NCBI GenBank assembly: GCA_947184155.2
Contig: CAMXCT020000890.1
Coordinates: 1,365,438-1,429,437, forward strand
Direction of reading: 5' to 3'
From: Cladocopium goreaui
Taxonomy: Eukaryota > Sar > Dinophyceae > Suessiales > Symbiodiniaceae
DNA: 64,000 nucleotides
How positions within the stretch are numbered: position 1 is the first letter of the stretch; each line of letters opens with the position of its first letter. Of the stretch, positions 1 to 11,100 are shown piece after piece. The notes beneath the pieces are model-generated. The model was not told the origin of the DNA, made no database searches, and saw only the letters and a program-made list of their open reading frames with translations. A program made the translations under genes and the position numbers.

Positions 1-1
1 G

Positions 2-367
2 TATGGTTACCCTGCCCGTAAAGAAGTTTTCAACGCTGTACAAGCTGCTGCTTTGCAGAGCACTGAAGACACAGTCATTGATATTTTACAGCGTGCCAGT
101 AGCCCCTCCGACGTGGTAAGAAGTGAGCAACTTCCTCAGGTGCGAATCAAATTCACTGCTCTGACAGATAGGGCCACCGCTATCCTCAAACAAATAGTGT
201 GGAAATATCAACACATAATCGAAAAACAGTCTCGACAGACTAATTTCACCACATTTAGATGGCGCAGAATACTCGATGGCCTGTCTTTACCAGTACAACT
301 ACGCCCTGAGCTGCAGACACCCCCTGAGCACAACCAGGAAGAAACATTCCTACACCAAGTTGACTAA
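2..367 (+). CDS. Partial ORF of unknown function, 3' end only
   Basis: This reading frame is already open at the left window edge and ends at a stop at 365-367, leaving about 121 residues. The visible part is rich in charged and polar residues, with helix-like stretches around DTVIDILQRA and ATAILKQIVWKYQHIIEK. I see no catalytic motif, signal peptide or membrane segment. It lies upstream of the stem-loop cluster and the glycosyltransferase-like ORF on the same strand, so it may belong to the same mobile-element-like locus; that is inference from position. I do not recognise the family. It could also be a chance ORF, but its length without a stop from the edge and its ordinary amino-acid composition favour real or formerly real coding sequence. 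Confidence 0.4.
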   Translation, partial: YGYPARKEVFNAVQAAALQSTEDTVIDILQRASSPSDVVRSEQLPQVRIKFTALTDRATAILKQIVWKYQHIIEKQSRQTNFTTFRWRRILDGLSLPVQLRPELQTPPEHNQEETFLHQVD

Positions 368-814
368 TTGCGTGCTCCAGATGACCATTTTCCCAGTAGG
401 ACGCGGGCATCAGGCAAAAAGGAACTCTGGCCTGCTTGTTATTTTAAGACACACGAAAGAACGTACGCATAAGAATTTTTGTTTCATTTAAACCATGATG
501 TTTGCAATGCACCAGTACTGTGTGCTATGTCACAAAGAGATACTGCTCCCTGCGATCCCATCGGCTCAAGAGACAGTCGTAGCCAGTCTTGCCCTTAGCT
601 CAGTTCCAGGAAAGGGACATACAGCTCCTCCTAACCACATTAAGGGATTGAAACAGCCAACTTCCCGGATATTGGGTGAAGGGTATTGCTACCGCTTCTT
701 CTCCATTCAACAAAGTACATATTGATCTTTCGTGCATGGGGACCACATTTCACGATAGTATCCATCATTGCTCATTTCACTTCATCCTGCTTCTCCCTCC
801 CTTCCATCTAACGC
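368..814. other. No gene recognised; pyrimidine-rich spacer
   Basis: Between the first ORF and the first stem-loop I see no convincing coding frame. From about 780 the plus strand becomes strongly C/T-rich, and this continues between the stem-loops up to about 1330. Confidence 0.4.
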
Positions 815-851
815 CTGGTTTCTCTGGCCAAAGACGTGCCAGGGTTACCAG
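815..851 (+). ncRNA. Stem-loop motif copy 1 (CAAAGACGT loop)
   Basis: Outer stem CTGGT/ACCAG, internal loop TTCT/GGTT, inner stem CTGGC/GCCAG, and nine-base loop CAAAGACGT. The base 5' of the outer stem is an unpaired C, as in the other copies. It is one of five copies in the window. Confidence 0.6.
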
Positions 852-900
852 CACCTCCCTTCCCCTCCTCTCCCTTTCTTCTCTTTTCTCTCTCTCGTGC

Positions 901-936
901 CTGGATTCTCTGACTAAAGACTGTCAGGGCTTCCAG
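901..936 (+). ncRNA. Stem-loop motif copy 2
   Basis: Outer stem CTGGA/TCCAG, internal loop TTCT/GGCT, inner stem CTGAC/GTCAG, and loop TAAAGACT. Compared with copy 1, both stems change on both sides so that pairing is kept (T:A to A:T in the outer stem, G:C to A:T in the inner stem). Confidence 0.6.
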
Positions 937-1066
937 CTTCTTCTTCCTGCTTCCTCCCCCTCATTCACCTCTTTCGCTCACTACGTGTGCGCTGTCTAGT
1001 TTAGCCATTGCTCCTAAGTCTCAGTGTCCTGGGTATTTGATTTGATCTTTCAATTTTTAGCTTTGG

Positions 1067-1110
1067 GTGCTTGAACTGCCTGGCCAAAGACGTGCCTGGT
1101 TTTTCAACAC
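1067..1110 (+). ncRNA. Stem-loop motif copy 3
   Basis: Outer stem GTG(c)TTGA/TCAACAC with a bulged C, inner stem CTGGC/GCCTG with one T:T mismatch, and loop CAAAGACGT. It is followed by a long C-rich tract. This is the least perfect copy. Confidence 0.5.
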
Positions 1111-1257
1111 TCGCCCCCCCCTCTCCCCCCCCCTTTTCTGTTTCGTTTGTCTGGTTTGGTTGTGTGTTGTGCTGTTGGCCTTTTCTTTCTGTTGCCTGCT
1201 TTGTTTGTCTTTTTCTTTGTTTCTCCCTGTCGTTTTTTCTGTTGTTTTTTCCATTTG

Positions 1258-1303
1258 GTGTGCTTGAGTCTTCTGACCAAGGACGTGTCAGGATTCTCAA
1301 CAC
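1258..1303 (+). ncRNA. Stem-loop motif copy 4
   Basis: Outer stem GTG..TTGAG/CTCAA.CAC with a bulged C, internal loop TCTT/GATT, inner stem CTGAC/GTCAG, and loop CAAGGACGT. It ends about 60 bases before the glycosyltransferase-like ORF. Confidence 0.6.
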
Positions 1304-1363
1304 CTCCCTCCCTCCCCCGCTCTTCTTTTCTACAGCCAAATCTGTTGCCCAGGAATTCATAGA

Positions 1364-2272
1364 GTGATGTCTCTGCTCTCCAGAGAACAAGTTACGAAGT
1401 CTTGGTATGAAAAGAACCCAAATATCAGCTTCTTTGACTTGCTCTACGCAATTGAACAGCACAAGAGCATTTCGACTGAATACGGGCTGAATGTATCGAT
1501 TGAGCAGCACTGGCGATTTGGAGACCCCCATAAGAAGACAGCTGCACCGGATCGGCATGACTATGAAATTGCCACGGTCGACGGGAGCGAAACCTTACCT
1601 GGACCGGATTGGCATAAGTTGTACCGATGGTTGGTTAGTCAGAGCTCAGCTTTTCTGCCCTACCACACGGTCTATCTGGTGACGGACAATCGGGATCTGC
1701 AATCAGACAAGGTCAAGTCTGTGCCTGGACTCAGCCATTGGCCAATGGTCGCTGCTTGGTGGAAAGAACGGCTACGATATGTCGGTCCATATGGTGAACT
1801 CACCACAGTTGTCTTTGTCCACATTTCGGCTGACACTGGTCTTCACAAGGTACACCCGACATGGGCTGGGACGTACATCCTTGATGCTTGTGTATTCCTC
1901 TTTCCGACCATCAACTTTGCACTGATTGACAGCGATTGTGTGCCTGTGACCCTCTTTGAGATACGAGAACTTTGGCTAGCGAGCACTGATCCAACCCTCC
2001 CAGCTACGCCAAGCAAAGTTGCCAAAATCAAACTGCCAAGTCCCATTGCATCATCGCACAAACGTGCGCGCTCTGTGGACACGGGCAGGGATATGCAGCA
2101 ACCTGGCCCACCATCGAAGCTGTCCAGATCACATAGTGCTGACCATATTGCTGTCCGAACAGCTGACCCGCTACGAGCTCCGCCACTTACCTATAGTGCC
2201 GATCTGGCAGATGAAGTTGACTATGGTGGTGACAGACCCGAGTCCCCGCATGTCTCGGCGGGCGACGTCTAG
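1364..2272 (+). CDS. GT-A glycosyltransferase-like ORF, N-terminal part (frameshifted)
   Basis: This 302-residue ORF looks like the first half of a GT-A fold sugar-nucleotide transferase. The segment FALIDSDCVP has a D-x-D triad (Asp189 and Asp191) after a hydrophobic strand, the usual metal/nucleotide-sugar site of GT-A enzymes. Upstream, YLVTDNRD and TTVVFVHIS fit Rossmann-like strands. After about residue 210 it becomes a low-complexity Ser/Pro/Lys/Arg region with a basic KRARS patch, perhaps a nuclear signal. It then stops at 2270-2272, while the rest of the domain continues in another frame at about 2275, so a single frameshift in a once continuous gene is likely. Family assignment is by motif only; the acceptor is unknown. 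The start ATG at 1364 is overlapped by a second ATG at 1367. Confidence 0.6.
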   Translation: MMSLLSREQVTKSWYEKNPNISFFDLLYAIEQHKSISTEYGLNVSIEQHWRFGDPHKKTAAPDRHDYEIATVDGSETLPGPDWHKLYRWLVSQSSAFLPYHTVYLVTDNRDLQSDKVKSVPGLSHWPMVAAWWKERLRYVGPYGELTTVVFVHISADTGLHKVHPTWAGTYILDACVFLFPTINFALIDSDCVPVTLFEIRELWLASTDPTLPATPSKVAKIKLPSPIASSHKRARSVDTGRDMQQPGPPSKLSRSHSADHIAVRTADPLRAPPLTYSADLADEVDYGGDRPESPHVSAGDV

Positions 2273-3674
2273 CAGCAATGACTCTTCCCCGGCTGGGTCA
2301 ACTAAACCTACCCGGAAGGACAAATCAGACGTGGATGAAACTGCCAGTGCGTGCAGGCCCAAAGGAGTCATCCTTGTGAGTGAGGCATTCACTGAAATCA
2401 ATGCGGGTCTGGTCATTGTATTAGCTTCGGGTCATGAGAGCCCTGTACCTGTCACTGCCTTGGAGGACTCGGACACGGATCCTGATGAAATAGCCCACGA
2501 CATTACTCGTGCCTATCATAGACATGTCGAAGCCTACCTTGCTACTACATATCCACCTGCGGACGTTGAGCAAGCAGTTGCTAGTGGATTACTTGGCTCT
2601 CCTCTGCTTGGCACGTCCACCCGGGTTACTGCAGATTGGTGCCATGCGTGGAGTGTGTTGGGCCAGTGGTCTGGATTAGTCACTTTTCCGGTCCCAGCCT
2701 CTGGAGTCTGGCCGCGCCACGGTCATCTACGGAGAATCCTTGATGGCTACCAAGGTAGACAACCCAACTTCCACAAATGGGCTCGGCCTGCCTATGAGCA
2801 AGGAGCCCTTCCGACCCTTAGCCTGCTGCCGGGTGAAGTCAGCGTACGAGTACTACCGGGAGACAAGATGTACCAAGCCATGACAATTGAGCCACACTAC
2901 ATGCGGCCTGTGATTCTGCATGGGTTTGGCAGTACTGCCAAGAAAAGAATGCCCAGCAGTCTCGCTGAGCTGGCCCAATTTGGCTGGTTGCCGCTGGCTG
3001 CGGCTCTATTTGGGACACAAGAATGGAAGCCCCAATGGTTGCATCCCAATTTCCTTCCAGTGGTTGGTCTGCGACTGCATGCCAAAGTGCCTCCTGTTCC
3101 TCTCTCCCAAGCTCAACTCACATTGCTGTGTGGACTTTGGCACCGGAAGGAACAATCTGAACCTTCATGTACATCGCTGCAGCAGGCAGCTCCCCTCACG
3201 TTTGGTCTTCCGCTACCCTTCAGAGAGATGACTAATTGGGAAGTCACCGTCAACGAGCAGGCCATAGATATTGGGGAAGTGTCCAAACAACACTACAGTG
3301 GGGGCCAACCCGCAGGTGCGCTGCCCGTAGCCCTCACAGGCTCTGCAGAGTGGGCATCCTGGGTCTTTTCCCTCGCTGAAGTCTGGCAAGATGACGCCCC
3401 GATGCAAGACCGACCCCTTGAAGGGCATTGCAGTGGACTAGGGGGTGGCCTACTTAGTGGCGAGCATGAATATGATATTTTTCTGCAAAATCTTGCGCAA
3501 ACCAAGGTGTATGGCCCATCGCTTGCGATGACAGATAGCCCGGGCGGAGGTTGCGGCCCGCCAAGAGGCATGTCTGTAAGAGGGGGAGGTGGACCCGTGA
3601 GGGTCCGGGGGGACGTTAAACTTCGCTATAGCGCTGGGGAGTTGCTGAAGGCCCCCGTCCCTAACGAACCGTGA
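2225..3674 (+). CDS. GT-A glycosyltransferase-like ORF, C-terminal part
   Basis: This frame is open from before 2019, but the sequence resembles protein only from about 2275, where it continues the Ser-rich linker of the ORF above. It then gives SEAFTEINAGLVIVLASG, which resembles the conserved Asn-Ala/Ser-Gly strand that follows the DxD site in many GT-A enzymes. Further on, EPHYMRPVILHGFGS resembles the late His-x-x-Gly segment near the nucleotide-sugar pocket. After about 2950 there are another 240 residues of unknown role, ending in a Gly/Arg-rich tail and a stop at 3672-3674. I interpret 1364-3674 as one gene with one base gained or lost near 2230-2272. Programmed frameshifting cannot be excluded, but I see no slippery site plus pseudoknot that would argue for it. 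Confidence 0.55.
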
Positions 3675-4516
3675 ACGGACACGGTACCTTCGTACCCCCT
3701 AGCCGGCGTGTGTTGACATGTTGGGTTGCTCCTCATGTCACACCCTCGTTTGTGTTTGCGCACATCCTTGGGTGATCGTGCGGTATCTCGGGGTTCTCCC
3801 GGACCGATCGGTACACACGTGGTACGGGACCGACGGGTCTCACCTTACCTCGTGTCTAGGGTAGCAACACCCTATGATGACAAGGGGGAACAGGCAAGGT
3901 CGGTGAACCTCTTAGAGACTTGGGGACTCGTCTCGAGGAGGGGTCAATGGGGCAACCCGTTGGCTAACGGTCAAAATTCATCGTGGGTAGCCAAGCTCAC
4001 GGTGGACAAGACCGTCGGTTCCTCCCTAACAGTGTTAGGGTCCTGTCGTGAGACAGGTGTATCCCTCCGGGGATGCATGGGATCGCTAACGACTGGGTCA
4101 CCGACCGGTCCACTCTCAACCTTCGGGGAGAGTGGGCTCAATGTACAGTCTGGCCACAGTAAGGACCTAATCCAAGGTTCGAGCTGTGCTCCATTGGGAC
4201 TGGGGTCACTGAAAAGGTGACTTAGTTCGACCACTCCTTTTTTGGTCGTTCTTCTCCTGTACGAGCAGGAGTCCGGGAACCAATGGGGGCATCGTGTGAT
4301 GGTTTCACCTTCGGTGATTGTGGTGAACACCTTGTGTGGTGGTGGGTGTCCGTGTTCCACGTCCCTTGAGTGGTGATCATCTTGGGTGAAATGAATGGGT
4401 ACCTTTGTGGTTCCCACGTCACTCGGTGAGTGGATCCACTTGGGGAAATGAATGGTCACGGTTACTTACCACCCGGTGTGTGGATCCACTTACCTTAGGT
4501 TGGCCTGGGTCACACG
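3675..4516 (+). other. Hairpin-dense spacer between the two large ORFs
   Basis: This G/T-rich stretch contains a run of short perfect hairpins: 3908-3938 (CCTC plus GAGAC stems), 3957-3970, 4024-4040 (CCCTAAC/GTTAGGG), 4042-4057 (CCTGTC/GACAGG), 4061-4074, 4110-4135 (CCACTCTC/GAGAGTGG), 4205-4221, 4254-4271 (CTCCTG/CAGGAG) and 4313-4325. A segment around GTGGATCCACTT occurs twice (near 4430 and 4480). A frame at 3726-4220 is open, but its composition does not look like protein. The spacer may be a structured untranslated region or a packed set of small inverted repeats. Confidence 0.4.
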
Positions 4517-7500
4517 GTGTGGAAAGGTGTGCGCCGCCGGCTGCGCCTGGTGCTTGCGGGGGGCCGTGCTTCTGCATGGTTTTTGCCTTTTTGGCGTGGC
4601 CCTGCACCGGGAGGCCAAAGCACACAAGCGGACTGGGAAGAACATATCACCCAGTTGGGCCTCACCAAAACTGTGCATGAATATGTGATCTATCAGTTAC
4701 TCTCCACGGCAGAAGGATGGACAGCCTGGTGAGATTTTCTCCCTGGACAGTTCGCTGATCCACAACTGCTGCTCACGCGAGCGATTCGCCTAATTGAGGC
4801 TGCGAATATCCGGCCAGCCCATGCCAGGCCACCACACCCGACCTGGACAACAGCAATTATGCAAATCTTTCGTTGCTACCATCCGCAAGGCAAACATCTA
4901 TTTTTGAAGTCATGCTTTCCACAGTTAGTCACCACAGCGGCAGCAAGCGGTTTCAGGGATGTCAACGTGCGCGGTTTTTCGGCAGGGTCCTATACGGGCC
5001 TTGCTGTCCATGAGATCCTGAGTGCGTTTGCTGTCTTCCCTGGCCTCACCAAAGTTGCTGCGATTGCGACACCACCAGAGATGATGAGACTTGCCACAGG
5101 CGAACGCACAGTCACGCTGGTGCACTGCCTGGAGGACCGGCTTTGTGTGTGGAAACCTGACTCTCTGACAGAATTCAACTATCAGATTGTCCTGATAGAA
5201 GGGCACCCCACATGGAGTGGACGTGCTAAACACTCCTATGGCCACTTGCTCTTCATTGATCTTGACGAAGGGGTTCATGAAGTCCAAAGACTACAAATCA
5301 CTACCCCTCAAGTCATTCCACATGGGGTACGTTGCGAGGGTCTGCTGCGTGTACTTTCATGGGTTAGCTTTGACCTTCCTGAACATCTCAAGACAACTCT
5401 AAGTTCTCTGTTAGTAGCAGCTGGTGAAGGGAACACTGAACTGCACACAGTGCCCATTGACGGAAGGGATATCCGGGATGGCCAGCCTGAAACGGAAGCT
5501 GAACTGCAAGCGGCCCTGATTGCGATGATTCCCACACCGGGAGGGTCCCATGATGAAGGAGGATTGCTAGTCCGCAACTTACTGGCGGAATTCCTGCGAG
5601 GCTTTTCCCTGCGCACCCTCATCTTCCTCCTGGACATGGTGCTTCCGCAATTAGACGCCTATCATGCGGGACGGCAGCTCCAACATCTACAGCCTTGGGT
5701 CAGTGTAGAACTTGCTCAGCAGAAGAAGCGAGGACAGACTGGAACACGGTTACAGGTTACCTATCAATATGAGGCGTATGCCGGATTTCATGTCATCCAC
5801 CTACATACTGATGGTGCCCCACTCCTGCTATTTAGTGCACCTTCCGATGTTCCAGCGCTGTCGCCGCGTGCTCTCTGTGAAGCTGGGAACCTGGGCAACT
5901 TGGAAGCGAACGTGATGGCAGGCAGAGCCCTACTGGGTATATTCCAGTTGCCAGACAATCAGCAGCGTTGTGTCATAGCATTGGTACATGAGAAGGTGAT
6001 GTCGAGCGGAACTAGCAAAAACCCTGTTCAAAGAGCGCTCAAGCGCATTGCCCCGAAGATGCTGGAGTTGGTTATTGTCTCTCTGCCTATTGCTCGGACC
6101 TTTTGTGGGCGACTTTTGGATCTGCATCTTAGAACAATGAGTTATTTTGATCCTGCACAGGATTGGCTGAAACCCATTGAAGACCACCCGTCCATGGCCG
6201 TTGTTTGGGAAGAGTTGGCCTTTCTGGGAGACACACGCAGCCGCCATGAACTCTTAGTGTTTGCACAAGCTAACCAGTCGCGCCTACCATTGGCAATGGG
6301 CATCGTGCAGCCGCATATACCTGTTCGCCGTATGGCTAGCGAGCGCAAAACGCAACTGACTGATGCATTAGTCAGAATTCTGAGCCGATTTTTGACACCA
6401 GCTGCGATCTCGATGGATGGGGCCCATGACAGTTACTATCGTGAACATCTCCTTCCCCTAGCAGCACACGGTGATGGACATGTCCTGACAGTCTCAATTG
6501 CACTCTTGTTGGCCATTATGACTGGAAGATCTGACTTATGTATTGCAGGGGTTTTTGGTGCTGGCAAAACGCGGTCCCTTGCGGTCCTGCTCATTGCCCT
6601 AAGCTGCGAACTGAATGACTTTGTTGCAATCGTCTACACTAAAGAGAATGTAGCTGCCAAAGCACTAGCGGATCAAGTGAGTGATCTTGCGCCCCCCACA
6701 ATCAAGAACTTCGGCAGGCTAATTGGACGCATGGAGGAGGGCAAAGGAGAGGCGTACGCCTCCAAAATTGACGTCCGATGTAGTGACCGTAATAGAATCA
6801 TCTCACATAAGAATATACTCATCGCAACAGGTGGCTCAGCTACGGCGGAAATGGCGATGCGCTACTCCTCTTTTGGCCATTGGATTTCTCGCACCTGGCT
6901 TGCCTTTATGGACGAAAGTCAACAGTATGGCAACTACCATGAGATTGCAGCTCTTGCTGCCATACAACAGCCAATGCTGACTGTCTTCATTGGAGACCAC
7001 AGGCAAACTCCAGGAGGGCTATCCAAAGGCCGAGCAGCGGCTGTCAATCGACGTAAACTGTTGCAACGGCCGTTGGGGCTTCGAGCACTTGATAAGTCCG
7101 GCGACTATTTTCCACCAGCACGAATGGCAGCCCTCGTAGCTCAGCTGTGGCCCGATGCGAGCCAAGATCCGGAGTCGGAGCTCTTCAGTCTGCTGAGGCT
7201 TGCAAACAAGCCGCACAGTGGCCCATGGACATCCACTCCGCAAGATTACGAGCTGCCTGTCGCCCTAAGGCGGGTGTTCCACTGCCGAATTTCGTGCCAG
7301 CTGGATGCACACAGCAGCCTCATTGCAGCGGTGCTTGCAGTCTTGCTGATTGCCACAGCACCAGAGGAGTTTGGGGTACCTGCGTGCACCACGACCCTTG
7401 AAGCAGCTGGACTCTGTGGTCCTCATCGATGGGGCATCATTCTCCCTAACAGCTCACGAGTTTCCATGCTGACCTACCAAGCCATTGTTGCAGTTCGATA

Positions 7501-8176
7501 TCCGGAGTTAGTCCTCCATGAGTCCAACCATATCTACATTGGCCATTTCGTGCCACATGAGTCCACTGTAGCCATTGGAGGCTTCCGCACAGTATTGTGG
7601 AAAGCCCCTAAGGATCTCAGGTCTGCAGTTGAGGATGTGGTTGCCTTCTGTACCTACCTGAAGACTTATTATCGTAACTTGCAACAGGGAGCGACCTCGC
7701 AGCTGCTTGTCTTATGCAACCGTACGGCTGTACATAATTTGCTACTCCAACATGGCTTTCAGACCGAGTGGTATGGTGGGCTGCGAGTTTCCACCACCTC
7801 CTCTGCTGCAGGAGCGACAGCACGCATTGCTGTCATTGTTCAAACAGGGGTAGGCTTTCTCAGTGGAGGACGGAGAGATTCAACAGCAGACGAGCGCGAG
7901 GACTGCTATGGAAGGGCAACTGTAGCGCTGACAAGAGCCATTGACCATACCTATATTGTCTCGCCTCTTGACATGGCAGGCATGATTGGAATGGCCCAGA
8001 CAATAGGGGTTTACCATTACGGATACTTCACGTTGAAAGCCCGTGACATTCAGTACCATGGCCCTACAAACTACCCCAGCGACAGATGTGCCATACTGGA
8101 CTGGGGATTATCGGTGCCCTTTACTCCCCAAGACAAACCGCCCCTTGCTATTGCCATGATACTTGTTGGTGGTTAG
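4517..8176 (+). pseudogene. Alpha/beta-hydrolase-like plus superfamily 1 helicase ORF, interrupted
   Basis: The longest uninterrupted ORF is 4859-8176 (1105 codons), but the same frame is open upstream to about 4517 except for one TGA at 4730-4732. Numbering from 4859, the N-terminus has GFSAGS (Ser41), EDRLC (Asp93) and SYGH (His129), the order of an alpha/beta-hydrolase triad. A UPF1/DNA2-like superfamily 1 helicase follows: Walker A GVFGAGKT (564-571), motif Ia-like VYTKEN, Walker B DESQ (685-688), motif III GDHRQTPGG (712-720) and motif VI VALTRA (about 1022). The family unwinds DNA or RNA with ATP; this protein's substrate is unknown. The last five codons and the TAG belong to the foldback element inserted at 8162, so the native frame ends at 8161 and resumes at 16597. 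The intact gene would exceed 1420 residues. Confidence 0.75.
8158..8161. repeat. Left GATA target-site duplication of foldback element
   Basis: GATA lies directly before the terminal CTTGTTGGTGG and is repeated directly after the right terminus at 16593-16596. The last three bases form the ATA codon of the helicase frame. Confidence 0.65.
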
Positions 8177-11100
8177 CTTTGTGCTTTTGTGCCTGCTGAA
8201 GTTTTTTGATGATTTTGAACACCCACGCATCTAAGCATCTACCCCACGACTACAGCTGCCTCTTCATAAGTCGGAAATTAGACTTCAGAAAGTCGGAAGT
8301 TAGACTTCAGAAAGCCGGAAGTTAGACTTCATAAGAGGTAGACTGATTCCCAGCAGTTCCAAAAGTGGCAAGTTAAGATTAAGAAAGGTTTCTCTTCTCT
8401 TAAACGAATTAAGAAAGGTTTCCTTCATTAAGAACTTTTTGTCCTTAATTAAGGAATGTTTCCTTACAAAAGGTTCCTTAAATAACACAACCTTCCTTAT
8501 TTAAGAAAAAACTTGAATTCAAAACTTTCTCTGTAATTAAGCAATGTTTTCCCTTAGTTAGGGAAAAAACATCTCCTGAAGAAAAGTTTTTAAGAGAGGT
8601 TTCCTTAAACAACAAGGGTTTCCTCAAGTAACAGCTTTTGGAACTCCTGGGGACCTGGTGGGATTCGAACAGGCTCCTGGTCATGTTTGGGAGGGCCGGA
8701 CGGTCAGCGGTGGAGGGTATCTTTTTGCTTCAAATGTTTCAACATTGATCAGAGTTCATGATGTGTTTTGGCCCAAAACTTCCAAACGGTTTGAGCCTGC
8801 TCTGCCACAGAAAAGGTTTTCAACAAAAAACGCGACTCATGTTACGCAACGCTTGTGAATGTGTGTTTTAAAAATGTTTTGCAAACTGACGTACAAATTG
8901 TGAAGAACTTGTCACGGGATGGTTTTACATAGACGTATACTGATAGGCATCATATTCAGCGAAGAACTTGCTAGCATTTAAGCGCTAGGTTTGACATGCA
9001 TTTATCTTCTTAGAGAAGGGGGGCAGGGCTTTCCCAAAAAGCAACGATATTTCTTGGGGGGCAATTCTTGGCAGTGTTTTTGTCGAATCAAACATTTCCG
9101 AGTTTCGGTTTACATTCCCATTCCATCGGAGCTAGAGAGAAACTAGTTGCAGTTAAAAACACAAGGTTACAATATTATCAAATCATCTTTTGTTGTTGTA
9201 AAAGCTCTTTGAGTTTTTACAAAAGAGCCTCAGGTTTGGCTTTGAATCAAACCAACAGGTTTTACTTGCTCACCATTTTTTCACATTTTCTTTCTGAAAA
9301 CTTAAGCTCTTGGGGTTTGTGTTTTGTTTTTGTGCCTCCATACAACATTGCTCCAAAATGCACCTTTACCAAAATGCGCGTGGTTAGGCCTGGCAAATTA
9401 CACCCAACCCATGTGTTTCAATAGAAAAACGCCAGCTTAATATTTTACTATTTCCACCATGCTACCAAAATCCGAAGACCTGCACGGTTCAAGGGTTCAA
9501 AGGGAATGAGTTGACACTGTGATAAAGTTTAAAGAAGCGGTGTTTTTCATGATGTCACAAGTTGACGTCTGATAGCTACGAAATGCTCATCTCGATAGTA
9601 TCATAATGATGCCTCAGTGGTATCAAAAAATGACGCCTTCACAGTGTCATGAGACAACGACTACGACTACGACTTTGCCTCAGCCTCAGTCAAAAAATGA
9701 TGCCTTAATGGTGTCATAATGATGCCTCAGTGGTGTCAAACAAGTGATGCCTCAATGGTGTCACAAAAATGATGCCTTAATGGTGTCGTACTGATGCCTC
9801 AGTGTTGTCAAATAAGTGATGCCTTTAATGGTGTCACAAAATGATGCCTCAATGGCGTCAAAGAAGTGATGCCTAAATGGTGTCAAAGAAGTGATGCCTC
9901 GATGGTGTCACAACATGATGCCTAAATGGTGTCAAAGAAGTGATGCCTCGATGGTGTCACAACATTGATGCCGTGATGGTGTCATGCATTCATGATGCTG
10001 TGGCAGTGTCATGCAGCAGTGAAGATTGAAATACCCACCAAGATGGAGTTCCCACTCCCTGGGCTTGACATGGGTATGGCCAAGCAAAATCTTGGTTTTT
10101 GGGCCATGTTTTTTGGGCTTGAAAGCTCCCAGGTTCAAAGGTAACAAGCACCAGAAAGAACATCCAAAGTCTTCAATGGGCTTTCCAACTCTTACCATCT
10201 GACATCAATGAAGCACATTTTGTCTCATAGTCTTGGACCCCATCTGAAACTATCCATGCTGCTACTGATTGTTTAGCGAAGTGCCAAACCCCACAAAACA
10301 TGCTTGTCCCTGGATGAAAACAGTCATATGGGGGGGTGCCATGGAAGTTTGAGGACACCATCTCTGGGATTCCCCCATGACATCTTACCGTTTTTTTGGC
10401 ACCATCAAGGCGCCAGTAAAAGACACCATCACGGCGTCTTATCAAGTTCATGGCACCATCACACCGTGAGTGTCTTGAACGAAGTTAGAGGGTGTCTGCT
10501 GGAGTGATGAAGTTAGATGCCGTGATGGTGTCTAGAACAAAGTTAGATGCCGTGATGGTGTCTGGAGTGATGAAGTTAGATGCTGCATGGGTGTCTTCAA
10601 TAAAGTTAGATGTCGTGAGGGTATCTTGAAACACGGAGGAACAAACACCACTCTGCCTCAGGTCACCGAGATTTACTTCTGGCGATGGAGACTTACCTCT
10701 TGGTGCCGCCCAGTGTTGCTTTCTCAGCTTTTATACATCAATCGACAGTTCGATGTACAATATGGGGTGCCGTGATGATGACTTGAGAAAATATGTTTCC
10801 TATTTAATTTGCGCAATTATATTTTCATATGTGTGTATTATTGAGAATGAAACTTTAAATGTCACAATATATGTCAGTTAATACCCTCTGAGTGTCAGAA
10901 TATATGTCAGTTAATGTCCGGTAATTTCTGATTTGTTTCCCCTTTGTGTCTCCCCCGTTGTGGTCCCCCTTTGTGGTACTCAGTGCCCTTGCCCGGGACC
11001 CGGGAGGTGGACTCAGTGGACTCAGTCCGAGGTTTTCCGGGGCGAGAGTCCACTGAGTCGAGTCCACAACGGGGAGACACAACGGGAGGACACATAACGG

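Noticed and set aside
1364..3674. Firm assignment of the glycosyltransferase-like gene to base J synthesis
   Set aside because: Only general GT-A features are visible; no JBP/TET-like gene is present in the window.
8656..8672. tRNA gene in the foldback arms (GGATTCGAACAGG, mirrored at 16081-16100)
   Set aside because: Only a T-arm-like fragment is visible; no A-box, anticodon stem or acceptor stem goes with it.
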